Notes: generated by a model from the letters alone, not told the origin. Positions 26,193 through 37,046 are shown, counted from the stretch's first letter. The stretch is DNA of 64,000 nucleotides from Phytohabitans flavus (GCF_011764545.1 NZ_AP022870.1:5130001-5194000), one strand, 5' to 3'. Program-made: numbers and translations.

Positions 26193-28777
26193 TCAGGGGA
26201 CCTGGATTGTGTAGTAGGACCGCCGGGCGGCCGGGCGCCGCGCGTCGATCGCTGCGAGCTCGCCCTGCAGCCGCGGGATAGCGGTGTCCAGTGTGGACGC
26301 CTCGGCGGGCATGCCGGCGTACGGTGCGGCCGCGGCCTCGGCCCGGGCGGACCGCTCGCCGGCGACCCGGACCTGCTCCTGTCTCTCCGTCACGGTGGTC
26401 GCGAGGGCCGCCGCGGACTGCTGGAGCTCGGCCAGCCGGGCCTGCGCCGCGCGCAGGTCGGCCTGCCGGGCACGGCGCGCCTCCTCCCACTGCTCCAGCG
26501 CGGTACCGGCGCGGAACCGGGTCAGCTTGCGGAACGCGCCCAGGTAGGCCTGGAGGCCGGCGTCGGCGAGGTCCCGTTCGAACAGGTACCCGAACACCGC
26601 GGCCAGCGGCTGGCCGGCGCGGACCGCGTCGAGCACCCACTGCGCGGCCCGTACCCGGCTGGAGGAGAGGTCGACGGCCATCGACCGCGTGGTGGACTGG
26701 GCGGCCCGCTGGGCGAGGTACGCCGAGCGGAGCACCGCCGCGGTGGCCGCGTGCCCGAGTGAGGGCGCGTGCACGTGGCCGGTGCTGCGCGGCGCGGTCC
26801 GGGGCGCCACGTCGGTGAGCCACCCGTACGCGCCGACGACGACCGGGGTGGACGGCTGCTGGCGCTGGGCGAGCAGCCGCTCGGTGGCGGCACCGGTGGC
26901 CCAGGCGTCGAACCGGTGCGCGGCCGCGTCGAGGAACTCACCGAAAAGCCGGGCGAGGTCATCGCGGGTCGCCCCGGCGAGCAGCCGCAGGGCGTTGTCC
27001 ACACTGGACAGCTCGGACGCCGCCGCGGCACGCTTGGCCGCCACAGCGACCTTCGCGAGCAGGGTGTCCGGCAGCTGCCCGCCGATCCCGGTCAGGGCCG
27101 CCTGCGCCGTGCCGGCCACCAGGGGTAGGTAGACCGCCGCCGAGTGCGGGCCGTCGGCGGTGCCGACGAGGCCGTCGAGCCCGGTGTACCCGGCGCCGGC
27201 GGCCGCCCACCGTACCGGGGAAGCGGCTTCCAGGAGCGGTGTGAGGTCGGTGCCGGTGATCTGGCGCGGGTCGCCGGTGCCGCCGCGCGGTGCCGGCGGC
27301 GCGGCGGGGTCGGTGGCGGTAACCGGGCCCACGGCGGCTCCCCAGGCGCGCATCCACGCCGCGACGCCGGCCCCGTTCTCGCCGGTACGTGCCACCCACC
27401 GGGACGGCGCGGTCGCCGGCAGCACGCCGTACGGCTGGCGGCCGACCCGCAGCGCCGGCGCCGGGCCACCCGGGTGCAACAGCCGCCAGGCGGTCTGGGT
27501 CGCCGCGCGGGCGCCCCCGGTGGCGGTGCCCGAGAGGGCCAGTCCGGCGAGCAGCCGGGCCGCGTCCACGCCACCCGCGCGCGGCGCCGCCCCGCCAGAC
27601 AGCGCGGCGAGCGCGGCAGCGGGCAGGCCGAGCAGGCCGGCGACCTGCGCGCCACCGGTACCGGCCGCCGGCGCCGGCGGCTCCACGGCGGCCGCGTCAC
27701 GCAGTACCCCCGCGATCTGCCGCTGCCGTTCCGGGCTGAAGGCGGCCCGCACGCCGCCGCTGTTGTTCGTCGGTGTGCCGTCGGCCAGCACCTCGACCCC
27801 GGCACTGAACGCCTGGCCGCGCAGCAGCTCGGCGAGCGGCCCGGCGGCGTCGCCGGTCCGGACACCCACGACGACGAGCTGCTCGATCGGCGGGGCGCCG
27901 GGCGGCACCGCGAGGCTGACCGCCAGGCCGGCGGCGCGGGCGGCGTTGAGGTCGCCAAGCCATGCCGACCCGGGCGCCGACGGGTCGAAGCCGCCGCACT
28001 CGGGAGCGCCGGTGACGTTCTCGGTCCATATGACGTATCGCGCCGGCCCGCCGGCGGGGGCGAGGTTGACCGGCTCCCGCCCGGACAGGGCGATGACCGC
28101 GAACCGGTCCGGCAGCAGCTTGGCCCGGGGCGGAGCCGGCCAGGGGTTGGTCCGCGCCCCGGGGAGGGCCGTCCGGGCTTGGCGGCCTGGACGATCCACG
28201 CGGCGCGCTGCGGGCCGAAGCGGCCTACCAGCTGCTCCCATGTCTGGTCGGCGTCCGCGGTCAGCGTGCCGGCGCGTACGGCCCAGTAGTGCGCGCCCCA
28301 GGTGCTCTCGTCGGCGGTCAGGGTCGGGTCGTGCGCGTCGACCGAGAGCGCGTCGGGGTAGATGCGCACGTGCAGGGTGCCGCCGGCCCACTTCGTCTCC
28401 AGCCGCAGCGGCAGCAGTACCAGCGGGGTCGCGGAGCGGTGACCGCCGATGAGCCGGGCGGCCGCGGTCGCGCGGGACTCGGTGTAGTCGGCCAGCAGCC
28501 CGGTCGCCTCGTCGATCTGGGCGGACGTGGCGTCCATGCTGTACCGCACCGAGCTGTACGCCTGCGCCCGAGGTGCGACGCCGTTGACCACTACCTCCAA
28601 GCGGCGTACCCACTCGGCGAGCGTCGCGACCTGGGACTGGGCCGCGACGAGGTTGGCCGACGCGGCGGCGTGCTGGGTGGCGAGGTCGTCGCGGCGGGCC
28701 TCCCACTCCGCGAGCGCGCGCTGGAAAGCTTCGATCTCGGCTTGAGAGGGGCCGCCCTCGTAGTCCTGGGGGCGCAT
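26193..28777 (-). CDS. Large uncharacterised coiled-coil protein of PLD/DUF6603 operon, frame broken once
   Basis: Protein of about 861 residues. The N-terminal 100 residues form a coiled coil (AEIEAFQRALAEWEARRDDL). A block TPLVLLPLRLETKWAGGTLH then RIYPDALSVDAHDPTLT looks conserved; the C-terminus is again helical (ARQADLRAAQARLAELQQSA) and ends RRSYYTIQVP. The frame breaks at the C4 run 28157-28160; one more base joins QAAKPGRPSPG to ARTNPWPAPPRAKLLPDRFA. The length (3n+2) agrees. The ATG at 28777 overlaps the TGA of the upstream gene (TGATG). Function unknown; its size and helical ends suggest a structural subunit. Confidence 0.82.
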
Positions 28778-29868
28778 CAGACGCCGACCTCCTGGTGTTC
28801 GGCGATCTGCTGGGCCAGCCCGTTGAGGATCGCCTGGCGGGTGTCGCGCACAGCCGTGGCCTGGACCAGCACGGCTCGCAGGGCGGCCAGCTGGTTGGTC
28901 AGATGGTTGCGGGCGTTGTCGAGGTTGTCGGTGCGTTCGCTCACCGGTCGCGTGCGCTGCTGCCGCGACTCGGTCACGACGGTCTCCAGGACGGCGCGGA
29001 TGGCGGCGGTCGCCGGCCAGCCCGCCGCGTACTGCCACTCCGCCATCTCCCGGCGGATCAGCTCGACCTCGTCGACCGCCAAGTCCTGCGCGGCCAGCAG
29101 CGTGCCCTTGGTCGTCAGGTGCGCGCCCAACTGGACGCGCAGGTTGAACCGGCGCCGGCGGGTGGCGAGCAGGTCGGCGAGCTCCGCCTCGGCCGCGGGG
29201 CGCAGGACCGCCGTATCCAGCGGCTCGGCCACCAGGCGGGCGGCGCGGGCGTCCAGGGCCGCGTATTCCGCCATGATCCCCTCGACGACCAGGCGCGCGG
29301 CAGTGATCCCACCCTCCGAGGCGTCGGCGCGCTGCTGCGCGGTGACCACGTTGGCCTTCGCCTCGTCCACCCGCGATTTGGCCTGCTGTACCGCGGCGTT
29401 GGCGGCGTTGAGGTTGCCCGCGGCGGTATCCCGGGCGGCCCGGGCGTTGTTGAGCGCGGTGTTGGCCGCGTCGAGGACCGCCTGCTTCGCCGCGAGGACG
29501 GCCTGCAGGTCGTCCATCTGGTTCTTCCATCGGGCCCAGGCTGGGTTCGGCTTGCCGGTTTGCGTCTCCCGCGGCGGTTCGTTGCCGCCGTGCTCGACCA
29601 CCGCCTCGTACGCCGCGTCGCGTGGCGGTATCGTCGCGTCCCGCTCGGCGGTCCGCTGGCCCAGCACCTGCTGAGCGGCGTTGAGGGCGACGGTGGCCGA
29701 CACCGCGCCGGAGATGGCCTGGCTGTGCGCGCTCTCCAGCGGCGGGACGAGGGCGGCGAGCCGGGTGACCTCGGCCCGCAGCCCGTCCCGCGTGGCGATG
29801 GCCTGGTTGAGGCTCTGCTGCGCGGCCGCCATCCGCTGGTCGATCATGGCACGTAGGTATGCGAACAC
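28777..29868 (-). CDS. Coiled-coil protein of PLD/DUF6603 operon
   Basis: Protein of 363 residues that is helical almost throughout, with long Ala/Gln/Arg-rich heptads: MIDQRMAAAQQSLNQAIATR, NAANAAVQQAKSRVDEAKAN, RLVVEGIMAEYAALDARAAR. One interruption (EHGGNEPPRETQTGKPNPAW) may be a hinge. There is no membrane helix. GTG 29868 was chosen because GAGGG precedes it and it lies eight bases after the upstream stop; an ATG eight codons in is also possible. It shares the coiled-coil character of the N-termini of the next two gene products, so these proteins may bundle together. Confidence 0.82.
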   Translation of the reverse strand: MFAYLRAMIDQRMAAAQQSLNQAIATRDGLRAEVTRLAALVPPLESAHSQAISGAVSATVALNAAQQVLGQRTAERDATIPPRDAAYEAVVEHGGNEPPRETQTGKPNPAWARWKNQMDDLQAVLAAKQAVLDAANTALNNARAARDTAAGNLNAANAAVQQAKSRVDEAKANVVTAQQRADASEGGITAARLVVEGIMAEYAALDARAARLVAEPLDTAVLRPAAEAELADLLATRRRRFNLRVQLGAHLTTKGTLLAAQDLAVDEVELIRREMAEWQYAAGWPATAAIRAVLETVVTESRQQRTRPVSERTDNLDNARNHLTNQLAALRAVLVQATAVRDTRQAILNGLAQQIAEHQEVGV

Positions 29869-29876
29869 GCGATCCC

Positions 29877-32048
29877 TCAATCCTGTGCGGTCGACGAGAG
29901 CTGCGGTTCGAGCCACAGCGCGATGGGCAGGCGTACCCGGAAGGCGGGCTGCTGGACGATGACCGCGACGTTCGCGGAGTCCAGCGCCCAGACGGCGCTC
30001 GCCGCACCCGGCGCGAGCGTCCGGGCCAGGCCGGCGAGCGGCCCGGGCACCGGCATGTGCAGCTGGCCGGCCAGGTGCGGGTGGGACCAATCGAGGTCGC
30101 TCCAGTGGTGCAGCGGGGCGGGCCCCTCCGGTGGCGGGTCGTCGCAGCCGAAGCGGGCGTGCGCCGCCGCCTCCTCCACTACGACGTGCCATGCCTGGCC
30201 GGGGATGGCCGCCTGTTCCGGGGTGAGGGCGAAGCCGAGGAACGTGCTGCCGGTGCCGATAGCGCCCGACAGGTACGGCATCAGCCGCTCCTCGCCGCCG
30301 TCGCCCCGGGCGCGTGACAGGTACAGGGCCGCGGTGGGGAACCGCCGTAGCAGCGCGCCCTTCACCAGCAGAACCAGGTGGTCCGCGCCGGAGCCGTGGC
30401 CGCCCAGCTCGTCATCGGCGTCCCAGCTCGCGATCGGCGGTACCGCGGTGAGGTCCGACCCGCCGGCCCAGAACCGGCTGAAGAACGTGGCGGTCTGGTC
30501 GAGCGGAAACCGGCGCCAGACCAGCTCCCGGGCCAGGGCGTGGTTGAGGCCGACCAGGAAGCTCTCCACGAACGCGGTGTTCGTCCGTACAAGTAGGACG
30601 GTGTCGTCGGGCAGGTCGCCGGCGGCTGGCAGCAGCCACTCCTCGGCCACGGCCCGCAGCAGCGTGTACGCCGGCTCGTCGAACCGGGGCGCGAACAGCC
30701 GCTCCGGCGCCGCCGCGGCCGCCGCCCGGGCGGAAGCCGCCACGCCCGCGAGTTCGGCGCGGGTGAGCGCGGCTCCGCCGCCGTGCCGCCCGGCGACCGC
30801 GCCGGTGACCAGGTCGGCCAGCTCCGGGTCGGCCCGGCCGGGCGCGCCGAGGCCGGCGTCGCGTAGCTGCCGCCAGGCCCGGTCGGCCAGCTCCTCCTGG
30901 TGCACCGCGACCGCCCAGGAGGCCAGCCCGGCGGCGGTACGCCGGCGCGGGTCGGTGTTGAGCTCGGTGAGCCAGCCCGCGCTGTCCGGTGCCAGCGCTG
31001 CGATCCCGCCCTGGTAGTCCTGACCGTAGAGCGGCGGGCGCAGCTCGACGCCGGACCCGGACCGGCTGACCGCCGTCCGCAGCGAGCCGGCGAGCCCGCC
31101 GTCGCCGGCCGGCGGCTCGGCCGTCCCGATCGGGCGTAGCGCCCCCTGCATGAGCGTGGTCGCGTCGGGGTCGTCCGCGGCCGCGCCCCAGCCCGGCGCG
31201 CCGACACCGATCTCCCGCCCGGCCAGCGAGGCCGGCGCCGGCCGCGGCCGCAGCCGGCGGACCAGCGCCTCGAAGCTGCCTTCGGCGCCGGTCTGGAAGC
31301 TCCAGGAGTAGTACACCGGCAGCTCGACCGAGCCGGTGCCGCCCCAGGCCGGCGCGAGCGGGTCCGCGCCCGCGTCGCCGCCGACGCCGGCGACCCGGCC
31401 GGCGGCGAAGGTAGGCGTCAGGCAGGCCAGGTACCGCACGCCGGCCTCGAGCCGGCGCGGGCAGACCAGCCGGGACAGGGTACGCGCCGGGTCGCCGGCC
31501 GCCGCCTCGACGGGTTCGGCCGGATCGTGGGTCACCTGCACGTGCGCCCAGGCCCACAGCTGCTCCGGGGTGGGCAGTTCCGCGGCCGGGCACCGCAGCA
31601 CGGGCAGCCCGTCCCCGGCGGCGGCCCGCAGGGTCGCGCGGCTGGCGGGCACGACCACGAGCGCCAGCCAGGGCTGCAGCCGCCGCTGCTGCCGGGGCGT
31701 GCCCGGGTGCTCCGGATCGGGCAGCGCCTGCCCCTGCGGCGGGAACGGGGTGAACCGCCACGGCAGGTCCGGGCTCGCCAGCTCCACGTACGGGAAGTAA
31801 GACGGCTCGAAGTCGGGGCAGCCGTCGAACGGCTCGGTCCGCAGCACCTCCCGCGCGTCCAGGCCGATCACATCGCCGGGCCCGGCGACCGATACCGGCA
31901 CCTCCAGGCTCCCCAGTGCCGGCTCCCCGCGCAGCCGTACCGTCGCCGGCACCGCCGCCCGCGCCGCACCCGCGACCGGCCGCTCGGTGAGCGCCGCGGC
32001 GAAGCCGGCGCGATACCAGGGCAGGAAGGTCCTGACCACCCCACTCAC
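29877..32048 (-). CDS. Large uncharacterised protein of PLD/DUF6603 operon
   Basis: Protein of 723 residues, mostly globular. Conserved-looking blocks: VRTFLPWYRAGFA at the start, EPFDGCPDFEPSYFPYVELA, LQPWLALVVVPASRATLR, LPVYYSWSFQTGAEGSFEAL, LVRRLRPRP and GWLTELNTDPRRRTAAGLAS, then ERLMPYLSGAIGTGSTFLGF near the end. There is no signal peptide, membrane helix or catalytic motif I can name. The GTG start at 32048 overlaps the TGA of the DUF6603 gene (GTGA), so the two products are probably made in fixed proportion and may form one complex. Confidence 0.82.
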   Translation of the reverse strand: MSGVVRTFLPWYRAGFAAALTERPVAGAARAAVPATVRLRGEPALGSLEVPVSVAGPGDVIGLDAREVLRTEPFDGCPDFEPSYFPYVELASPDLPWRFTPFPPQGQALPDPEHPGTPRQQRRLQPWLALVVVPASRATLRAAAGDGLPVLRCPAAELPTPEQLWAWAHVQVTHDPAEPVEAAAGDPARTLSRLVCPRRLEAGVRYLACLTPTFAAGRVAGVGGDAGADPLAPAWGGTGSVELPVYYSWSFQTGAEGSFEALVRRLRPRPAPASLAGREIGVGAPGWGAAADDPDATTLMQGALRPIGTAEPPAGDGGLAGSLRTAVSRSGSGVELRPPLYGQDYQGGIAALAPDSAGWLTELNTDPRRRTAAGLASWAVAVHQEELADRAWRQLRDAGLGAPGRADPELADLVTGAVAGRHGGGAALTRAELAGVAASARAAAAAAPERLFAPRFDEPAYTLLRAVAEEWLLPAAGDLPDDTVLLVRTNTAFVESFLVGLNHALARELVWRRFPLDQTATFFSRFWAGGSDLTAVPPIASWDADDELGGHGSGADHLVLLVKGALLRRFPTAALYLSRARGDGGEERLMPYLSGAIGTGSTFLGFALTPEQAAIPGQAWHVVVEEAAAHARFGCDDPPPEGPAPLHHWSDLDWSHPHLAGQLHMPVPGPLAGLARTLAPGAASAVWALDSANVAVIVQQPAFRVRLPIALWLEPQLSSTAQD

Positions 32049-35000
32049 GCGCGTACCCCCGTTTCAAGATCCACGATGTTCAGCGTCTCCATCACCACGT
32101 CGCTACGTACCGCCCGGTCGAACGGCGCCTCGACCGCGGTCGCCGGAGCCAGCGAAACCCCGGCTGGCAGTGACGCGAAGCTCGGCGCGCTGAGCTTCTG
32201 GTCCGCGCTCAGCTCCGTGAACTGCGCCGGCGCGAAGTGCGCGGTCAGCGGCTCCACCGCCACGCCGGGGCCGGTCTCGACGTCGACGTGGTAGCGCTTC
32301 GTGCCGCCCTTGGGCAGCAGTGCGCCGACCCGGCTGACCGCCGTGGCCAGCGGCACCACCTTCTGCCGTACGGAGACCACGGCCAGCGGGTGCACCACGA
32401 GGTCGTCGTGCGCGGCGAGCGTCACGCCCGCCGGCACCCGGGGCGGCAACGCGGCGGACCAGCTCGCCGGGCGGCAGATCTCCTGCCACACCAGGCCGGC
32501 CACGTCCACCCGTTCCAGCGCGGGGGTGGGCCGGGTGTACCGACCGTGAGGTTGACGCTGACGTCGACGCTGAACCACAGCACCTGCACGGTCAGCACCC
32601 CGGCGACCCGCCACGGCTGCGGGCCGGTCACGTCCACCGCGAGCCGCGCGGCCACCAGCGTCCCTGTCGGCCCGAATACCCGTACCCAGGCCAGGAAGCT
32701 CAGGTCGACGCCGAACGGCGCCCACCGCATCAGCGCGTCGAAGGCACCGCCGCCGTCGAGGCCGAACCCGCCCGCCTCGGCGCGCAGGCTCACCCGCGCC
32801 CCCATCTGGATGGTGTTGGCGGTCAACGCGAGGTAGCTCTCGAAGCGGATCCGCGGGTTGTCGCTGCCAGAGAGGCTGATCGTGAGCCGTTCCAGGCGGC
32901 GCAGTCCGGCCGGCGGCTCGAACCGGGGGTGGAAGCCGCCGATCGAGACCAGGAACGTGGGCTCGTCGCCGAAGTTGAGGCGTACTGCCATCTCGCCGGA
33001 CAGGGCGAACGAGGCCAGCCGCGAGTGGTGCAGGGCGGCGTCGAGGGCCAGTTCGCGGCGGGTCAGGTCGAGGCTGCCGATCGCGTCGACGTACAGCTCG
33101 ACGACGGGCTTGTGGGCGTCGGGCAGGACTACGGAGATCGCGGCGAGCAGGACCGCCCGGATCGGCTGCGGCAGTTCCAGCAGCAGCGCCAACCGGATCT
33201 TCACGATCGGTGGGCTGCCCCAGGAGATCTCCGCGAGCGGGCCGACCAGCAGCCGGTCGGGCGCCTGTGGAAAGAACCGGTCGAGGGTGTCGACGATCCG
33301 ATCCGCGTTCCGCACCGGGTCGTCGGCGAACAGCAGCGAGTCCAGCACACCGCCGCTCAGCCCGGCGCGGATCGCGTCGGCGTCGATCGTGCGGTTGAGC
33401 GCGACGAGGCCGCCGATCCCGGTAAGGGTGAAGCCCATGCCCAGCGGGATGGGTGTGAACCCGGCGGCGGTGATGACCAGCAGCAGCGCGAAGCCTGGAC
33501 CGCCGTCGGGGCGCTTGGTGTTGATGATGCCGATCGCCTTGACCGCGACGGTCTCCACGATGGTCAGCTCGAACACGCCCGAGTACCGGCCGGCTACCGG
33601 GTCGAGCGACAGGAAGCCGCCGCCGCGGACCGCGGGTAGGTCGATGGCGAGGCCGATACCTTCCGGCGGCTGCGGGCCGAGCGCGAGCCGGGCCGGGCCC
33701 AGGTTGCCACCCTCGGGTGGGAAGTCCAGGTCCAGGCGCGCGCCCATGCGGTCCACAGAGACCGAGAACGGGCCGAGCGTCACCGCCACGGAGGCGCTGA
33801 CCGAGGCATGGATCGCTCCGCCGTCCGGGACGAGTCCGAAGTGGACGGACTTGAAGGTGACCGGGCCCGGCGTCGCGCCGACCGGCATCGTGGCGTCCAG
33901 CCCGGCCCCGCCCCGCACGTGCAGCCCGGTCTCGGAGGACCAGCTCAGCGCCAGGTCGAAGGGGACCCGCCAGCCCTCGGGCGGGAGTATCTCGGCGAGG
34001 AAGCCGTCACCGCCCGCCCCACCCACCGCCAGCGAGCCGCCCTCGATGCCGGCGGCCACCTCGACCCCGTCCGGCGTGCCGATCAGCTCCAGGAACACGC
34101 TCGACGCGGTCACCGACACGAGGCCGGCCGAGACGAGCGTGACGGCGTCCTCGTCCGGGCCCGGCTTGCGTCGCAGGCGCAGCCCCACCCTGGTGTCCTC
34201 GCCGGGTACCGGGCCGGTCCCGGTGAGCGCGAACGAGCCGGGACGCACCAAGAACACCGGGCCACCGGCGAGCTGCGCGACGCCGACGACCTCCAGGTCG
34301 ACACGGTCGGACAGGGGGACGGTTGCCGCGACGCCGCCCTCGGCGTAGGGCTGCAGGGCCAGGCCACTGTCCGCGGCGGCCAGCGCGGTCGGGCCGGCCT
34401 GGGCCAGGATCAGGCCAGCCTCGGCCCACGCGTCGACCGCCGGGTCGTCGGTGTCGTTGTCCCACCACACGGGTACGCGCAGCGCCATCGGCGGGTCGGT
34501 CGGCGCACCCGCCGGCCACAGTACCGGCAGCACAGCACTGTCCACATCGGTCACGTCCGCAGGCACGCCGGCCGCGAGGGCCACCGACTGGGCACGCACC
34601 AGTAGCAGGTTGGCGCCGAAAGCAGCCGTCGCCCACCCGTACCCGTCGCGCAGCGGGCCCACCGGGTCGCCGAGCATGCCGGCCAGCCGGTCCCACCGCA
34701 CCTCCGCCCGCCGGTAGTCGATGTCCCGCGCGTCCGGGTCGCCGCCGCCGGCCGGCACGTGCCGGTAGTCGACAAGTCCGATGAGGACACTCAGGCCGTG
34801 GATCGCGCCATGGTGGTTGACCAGGTACGTCGCGACGAGCTGGTCGAACACCTCGGCGGTGAACGTGGGCGTAAGCCGGTCGGCCAGCACGGCAAGGGCG
34901 GCCGGCAGGTCGCGGACGGCGGCGGTCGCGGCGGGTACCTTCGCCACGACCGCCGCGAGGTCGTCCTCGCTGCTCTCGGGAAGTGCGGTCAGGTCGCTCA

Positions 35001-35202
35001 CCAGGTCGGCGAGCTCGGCCAGGACGTCGCGCGTCGCGCCGAGCCCGGCGAACACCTGCGCCAACTCGGCGTCGTCGAGCCGGTACCCGAAGGTCCGCAG
35101 AAACCCGTCCAGGCCGGCCGGCGTGGCCAGCGCCCGGCCGACCGGGTCGAGCAGCCGGGCCAGCTCGAGCGTGAGCAGCCGTACAGTGTCGGTGCCATTC
35201 AT
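32045..35202 (-). CDS. DUF6603 domain-containing giant protein, frame broken once
   Basis: Protein of about 1052 residues. Residues 1-300 are helical and acidic. From about 400 to 900 comes a long series of amphipathic beta strands with the pattern I associate with DUF6603: LLVITAAGFTPIPLGMGFTL, TGIGGLVALNRTIDADAIRA, GPLAEISWGSPPIVKIRLAL, FLVSIGGFHPRFEPPAGLRR. The frame breaks at the G5 run 32522-32526; one more base continues from NLTVGTPGPPP into ALERVDVAGLVWQEICRPAS and a 160-residue C-terminal domain ending VDLETGVRA. The length (3n+2) agrees. Function is unknown; repeated amphipathic strands could form a lipid-holding groove, which is inference. Confidence 0.83.
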
Positions 35203-35219
35203 CGTCGTGTCCCCGTCCG

Positions 35220-37046
35220 CTACAGAAGGTGGGTGGTGTGCTCGACGAAAAAGTCACCCCAGTCGAACGTCTCCAGGTCGAAGCCCGGCATCTCGTCCAG
35301 CCCGTCCAGGTAGGTTTCGAGCTCGGCGCGGCTGGTGTCCGGCGTCCAGGTGTCCACCCGCTTCGACGTCTTCTTGGTGAACGCGTCCCAGTAGTCCAGG
35401 ATCGCCGCCCTGCCCATCGGGAACGTGCTGAACGCGCGGTCCATCTCCCAGTGCGCGACGGTGTAGCGGACCAGGTTGTAGCGGGCGTAGTAGGTGGGCC
35501 GAGGGTCGGCGACGCTCCACCGCCGGTAGTTCGCCGCCGACTCGTCCTCCGGCTCGTTCTGCCACTTGATCCGCCCCTTGATGCGGGCGATCTCCGCGAC
35601 GTCGGTGAGCAGCAGGTTGATCTCGGAGTCGGCGTATCCGTCCAGCGACCGCCCGTTGATGTTGGCCGAGCCGATGAACAGCGCCTCGTCGTCGACGAGC
35701 ATCAGCTTCGTGTGGATGTACGGCCGGGCGGACCGCTTGCCCCGGCGGCGCGGCATCCAGATCCGGACCCGGGGGTGTTTCACCAGCTCGGCCAGGCACC
35801 TGTTCTGCATGAGCAGCGTCACCTTGTTGAACGGGTCGATGCTGAGGCCGAGGCGCCGCGCCTGGTCCAGCATCGCGGTCCGCTTCGCCGGGTCGGTGGT
35901 CGCGGCGTAGGTGTCGCGCAGCGCCGGCAGGTCGGACCGGGTGCCGATCTCCTCCGAGTACGACGGCAGCACGATCGTGACCCGCAGTTGCGCCTCGTCC
36001 GAAAGTTGTTCGACCAAAGCCTCGGCGAACCCGGGATGGCGGAAGTACTGGTTCTCGATGTAAAGCCACTGTTCGGCGTCGCCGAGCAGGTCGAGGTAGC
36101 TGGTCTTGATCTCGGCCTGCCAGTGGCGGGCAGCCATGTGGATCGGGATCCACGTGGCCCCCTGCACCTCCACCCGGTACGGCAGCGTGCGCCGGGTGGT
36201 GATGGCGGCCGCCTGCGGATGGTTCTCCTTTACGAACACGTCGTCCGCATCGAGCGTGTCCGATGTGGATACACCGAACGAGACGACCTTCGCCAGTTGG
36301 TCGACCTCGAAGTTCCACCGCTCGACGAAGTTGTCCACCAGGCCGAGCGCCATGTCGCTGCGGACCCGCAGGCAGCCGTCATGCCACATCGTGCCGCCGC
36401 CGGCCACGCTCCCAGCCAGGTCCATCCCGCAGTACCCGGTCAGCGTCTGCCCGCCGTTGCGCTTGCCAGCCACGATGAACGTCTTCTGATGGTGCGAGCC
36501 CATCGTGAACTGCGTGAGGTTGCGGTAGCCGCCGGGCGGTGGCGAGGTGAACTGCCGCTCCCAGAACCGCTGCATCCGGTCCATCAGGGACGGCGGGATG
36601 ATGGTGTCCGGCCTGCCCAAGGGGATCAGGCGGCCGGCGCCGCTCGCCGTCCGAAGGAAGTAGCCGGGGTCGTACTCAAGGTTGACGGCGATGATGATTT
36701 TGAGACGCTGTGCTGCCACAGTCTCACCGCCGATGCGCGCCGCCACCCGCTTCCAAAACGCCTCCACCTGCCCGTACAGGCGGGGTGCGGGACCGGTCAC
36801 ATTGGAGTTCCACAGGATGTGGCAGCTGGACTCCGGCTGCTTGAGCGCCTCGACGATGAGGTCCTCCAGGCGGTGCCCCTTGCGCAGTTCGATGCCGGTC
36901 GAGATGTACCAGCCGGCGATGAACAGTTTGGGGGCGGTCAGCCCTTTCATCGACTCGAGCAGATCCGGAAAGTACTCGTCGGCGTCGTAGAGAAGCTCGA
37001 TCGGCCGCGTGTGTAGAGCTGGGTCGAAGGGCCGAAACTTGGGCAT
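35220..37046 (-). CDS. Phospholipase D-fold protein, one degenerate HKD motif
   Basis: Protein of 608 residues with two PLD half-domains. The second motif is canonical: HTKLMLVDDEALFIGSANIN, with His445, Lys447, Asp452 and GSAN at 459-462. The first is HHQKTFIVAGKRNGG then GYCGMDLAG, with His186 and Lys188 but Ala193 where the Asp of HxKx4D is expected. Family members hydrolyse or transfer phosphodiesters of phospholipids or nucleic acid using one His from each half. There is no signal peptide. The start is ATG 37046 with GGAGG upstream. It is the first gene of the seven-gene operon, so it shares the promoter with the giant unknown proteins; a lipid or nucleic-acid target is likely. Confidence 0.92.
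   Translation of the reverse strand: MPKFRPFDPALHTRPIELLYDADEYFPDLLESMKGLTAPKLFIAGWYISTGIELRKGHRLEDLIVEALKQPESSCHILWNSNVTGPAPRLYGQVEAFWKRVAARIGGETVAAQRLKIIIAVNLEYDPGYFLRTASGAGRLIPLGRPDTIIPPSLMDRMQRFWERQFTSPPPGGYRNLTQFTMGSHHQKTFIVAGKRNGGQTLTGYCGMDLAGSVAGGGTMWHDGCLRVRSDMALGLVDNFVERWNFEVDQLAKVVSFGVSTSDTLDADDVFVKENHPQAAAITTRRTLPYRVEVQGATWIPIHMAARHWQAEIKTSYLDLLGDAEQWLYIENQYFRHPGFAEALVEQLSDEAQLRVTIVLPSYSEEIGTRSDLPALRDTYAATTDPAKRTAMLDQARRLGLSIDPFNKVTLLMQNRCLAELVKHPRVRIWMPRRRGKRSARPYIHTKLMLVDDEALFIGSANINGRSLDGYADSEINLLLTDVAEIARIKGRIKWQNEPEDESAANYRRWSVADPRPTYYARYNLVRYTVAHWEMDRAFSTFPMGRAAILDYWDAFTKKTSKRVDTWTPDTSRAELETYLDGLDEMPGFDLETFDWGDFFVEHTTHLL

Noticed and set aside
24058..26823. Longer start for the 706-residue protein
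   Set aside because: The extension overlaps the upstream coiled-coil gene; ATG 26178 lies just after that gene's stop.
27092..30007. Very long minus-strand frame spanning two genes of the large operon
   Set aside because: Only its middle part matches the real 861-residue protein; the rest is arginine/proline-rich out-of-frame sequence, as expected of GC-rich shadow frames.
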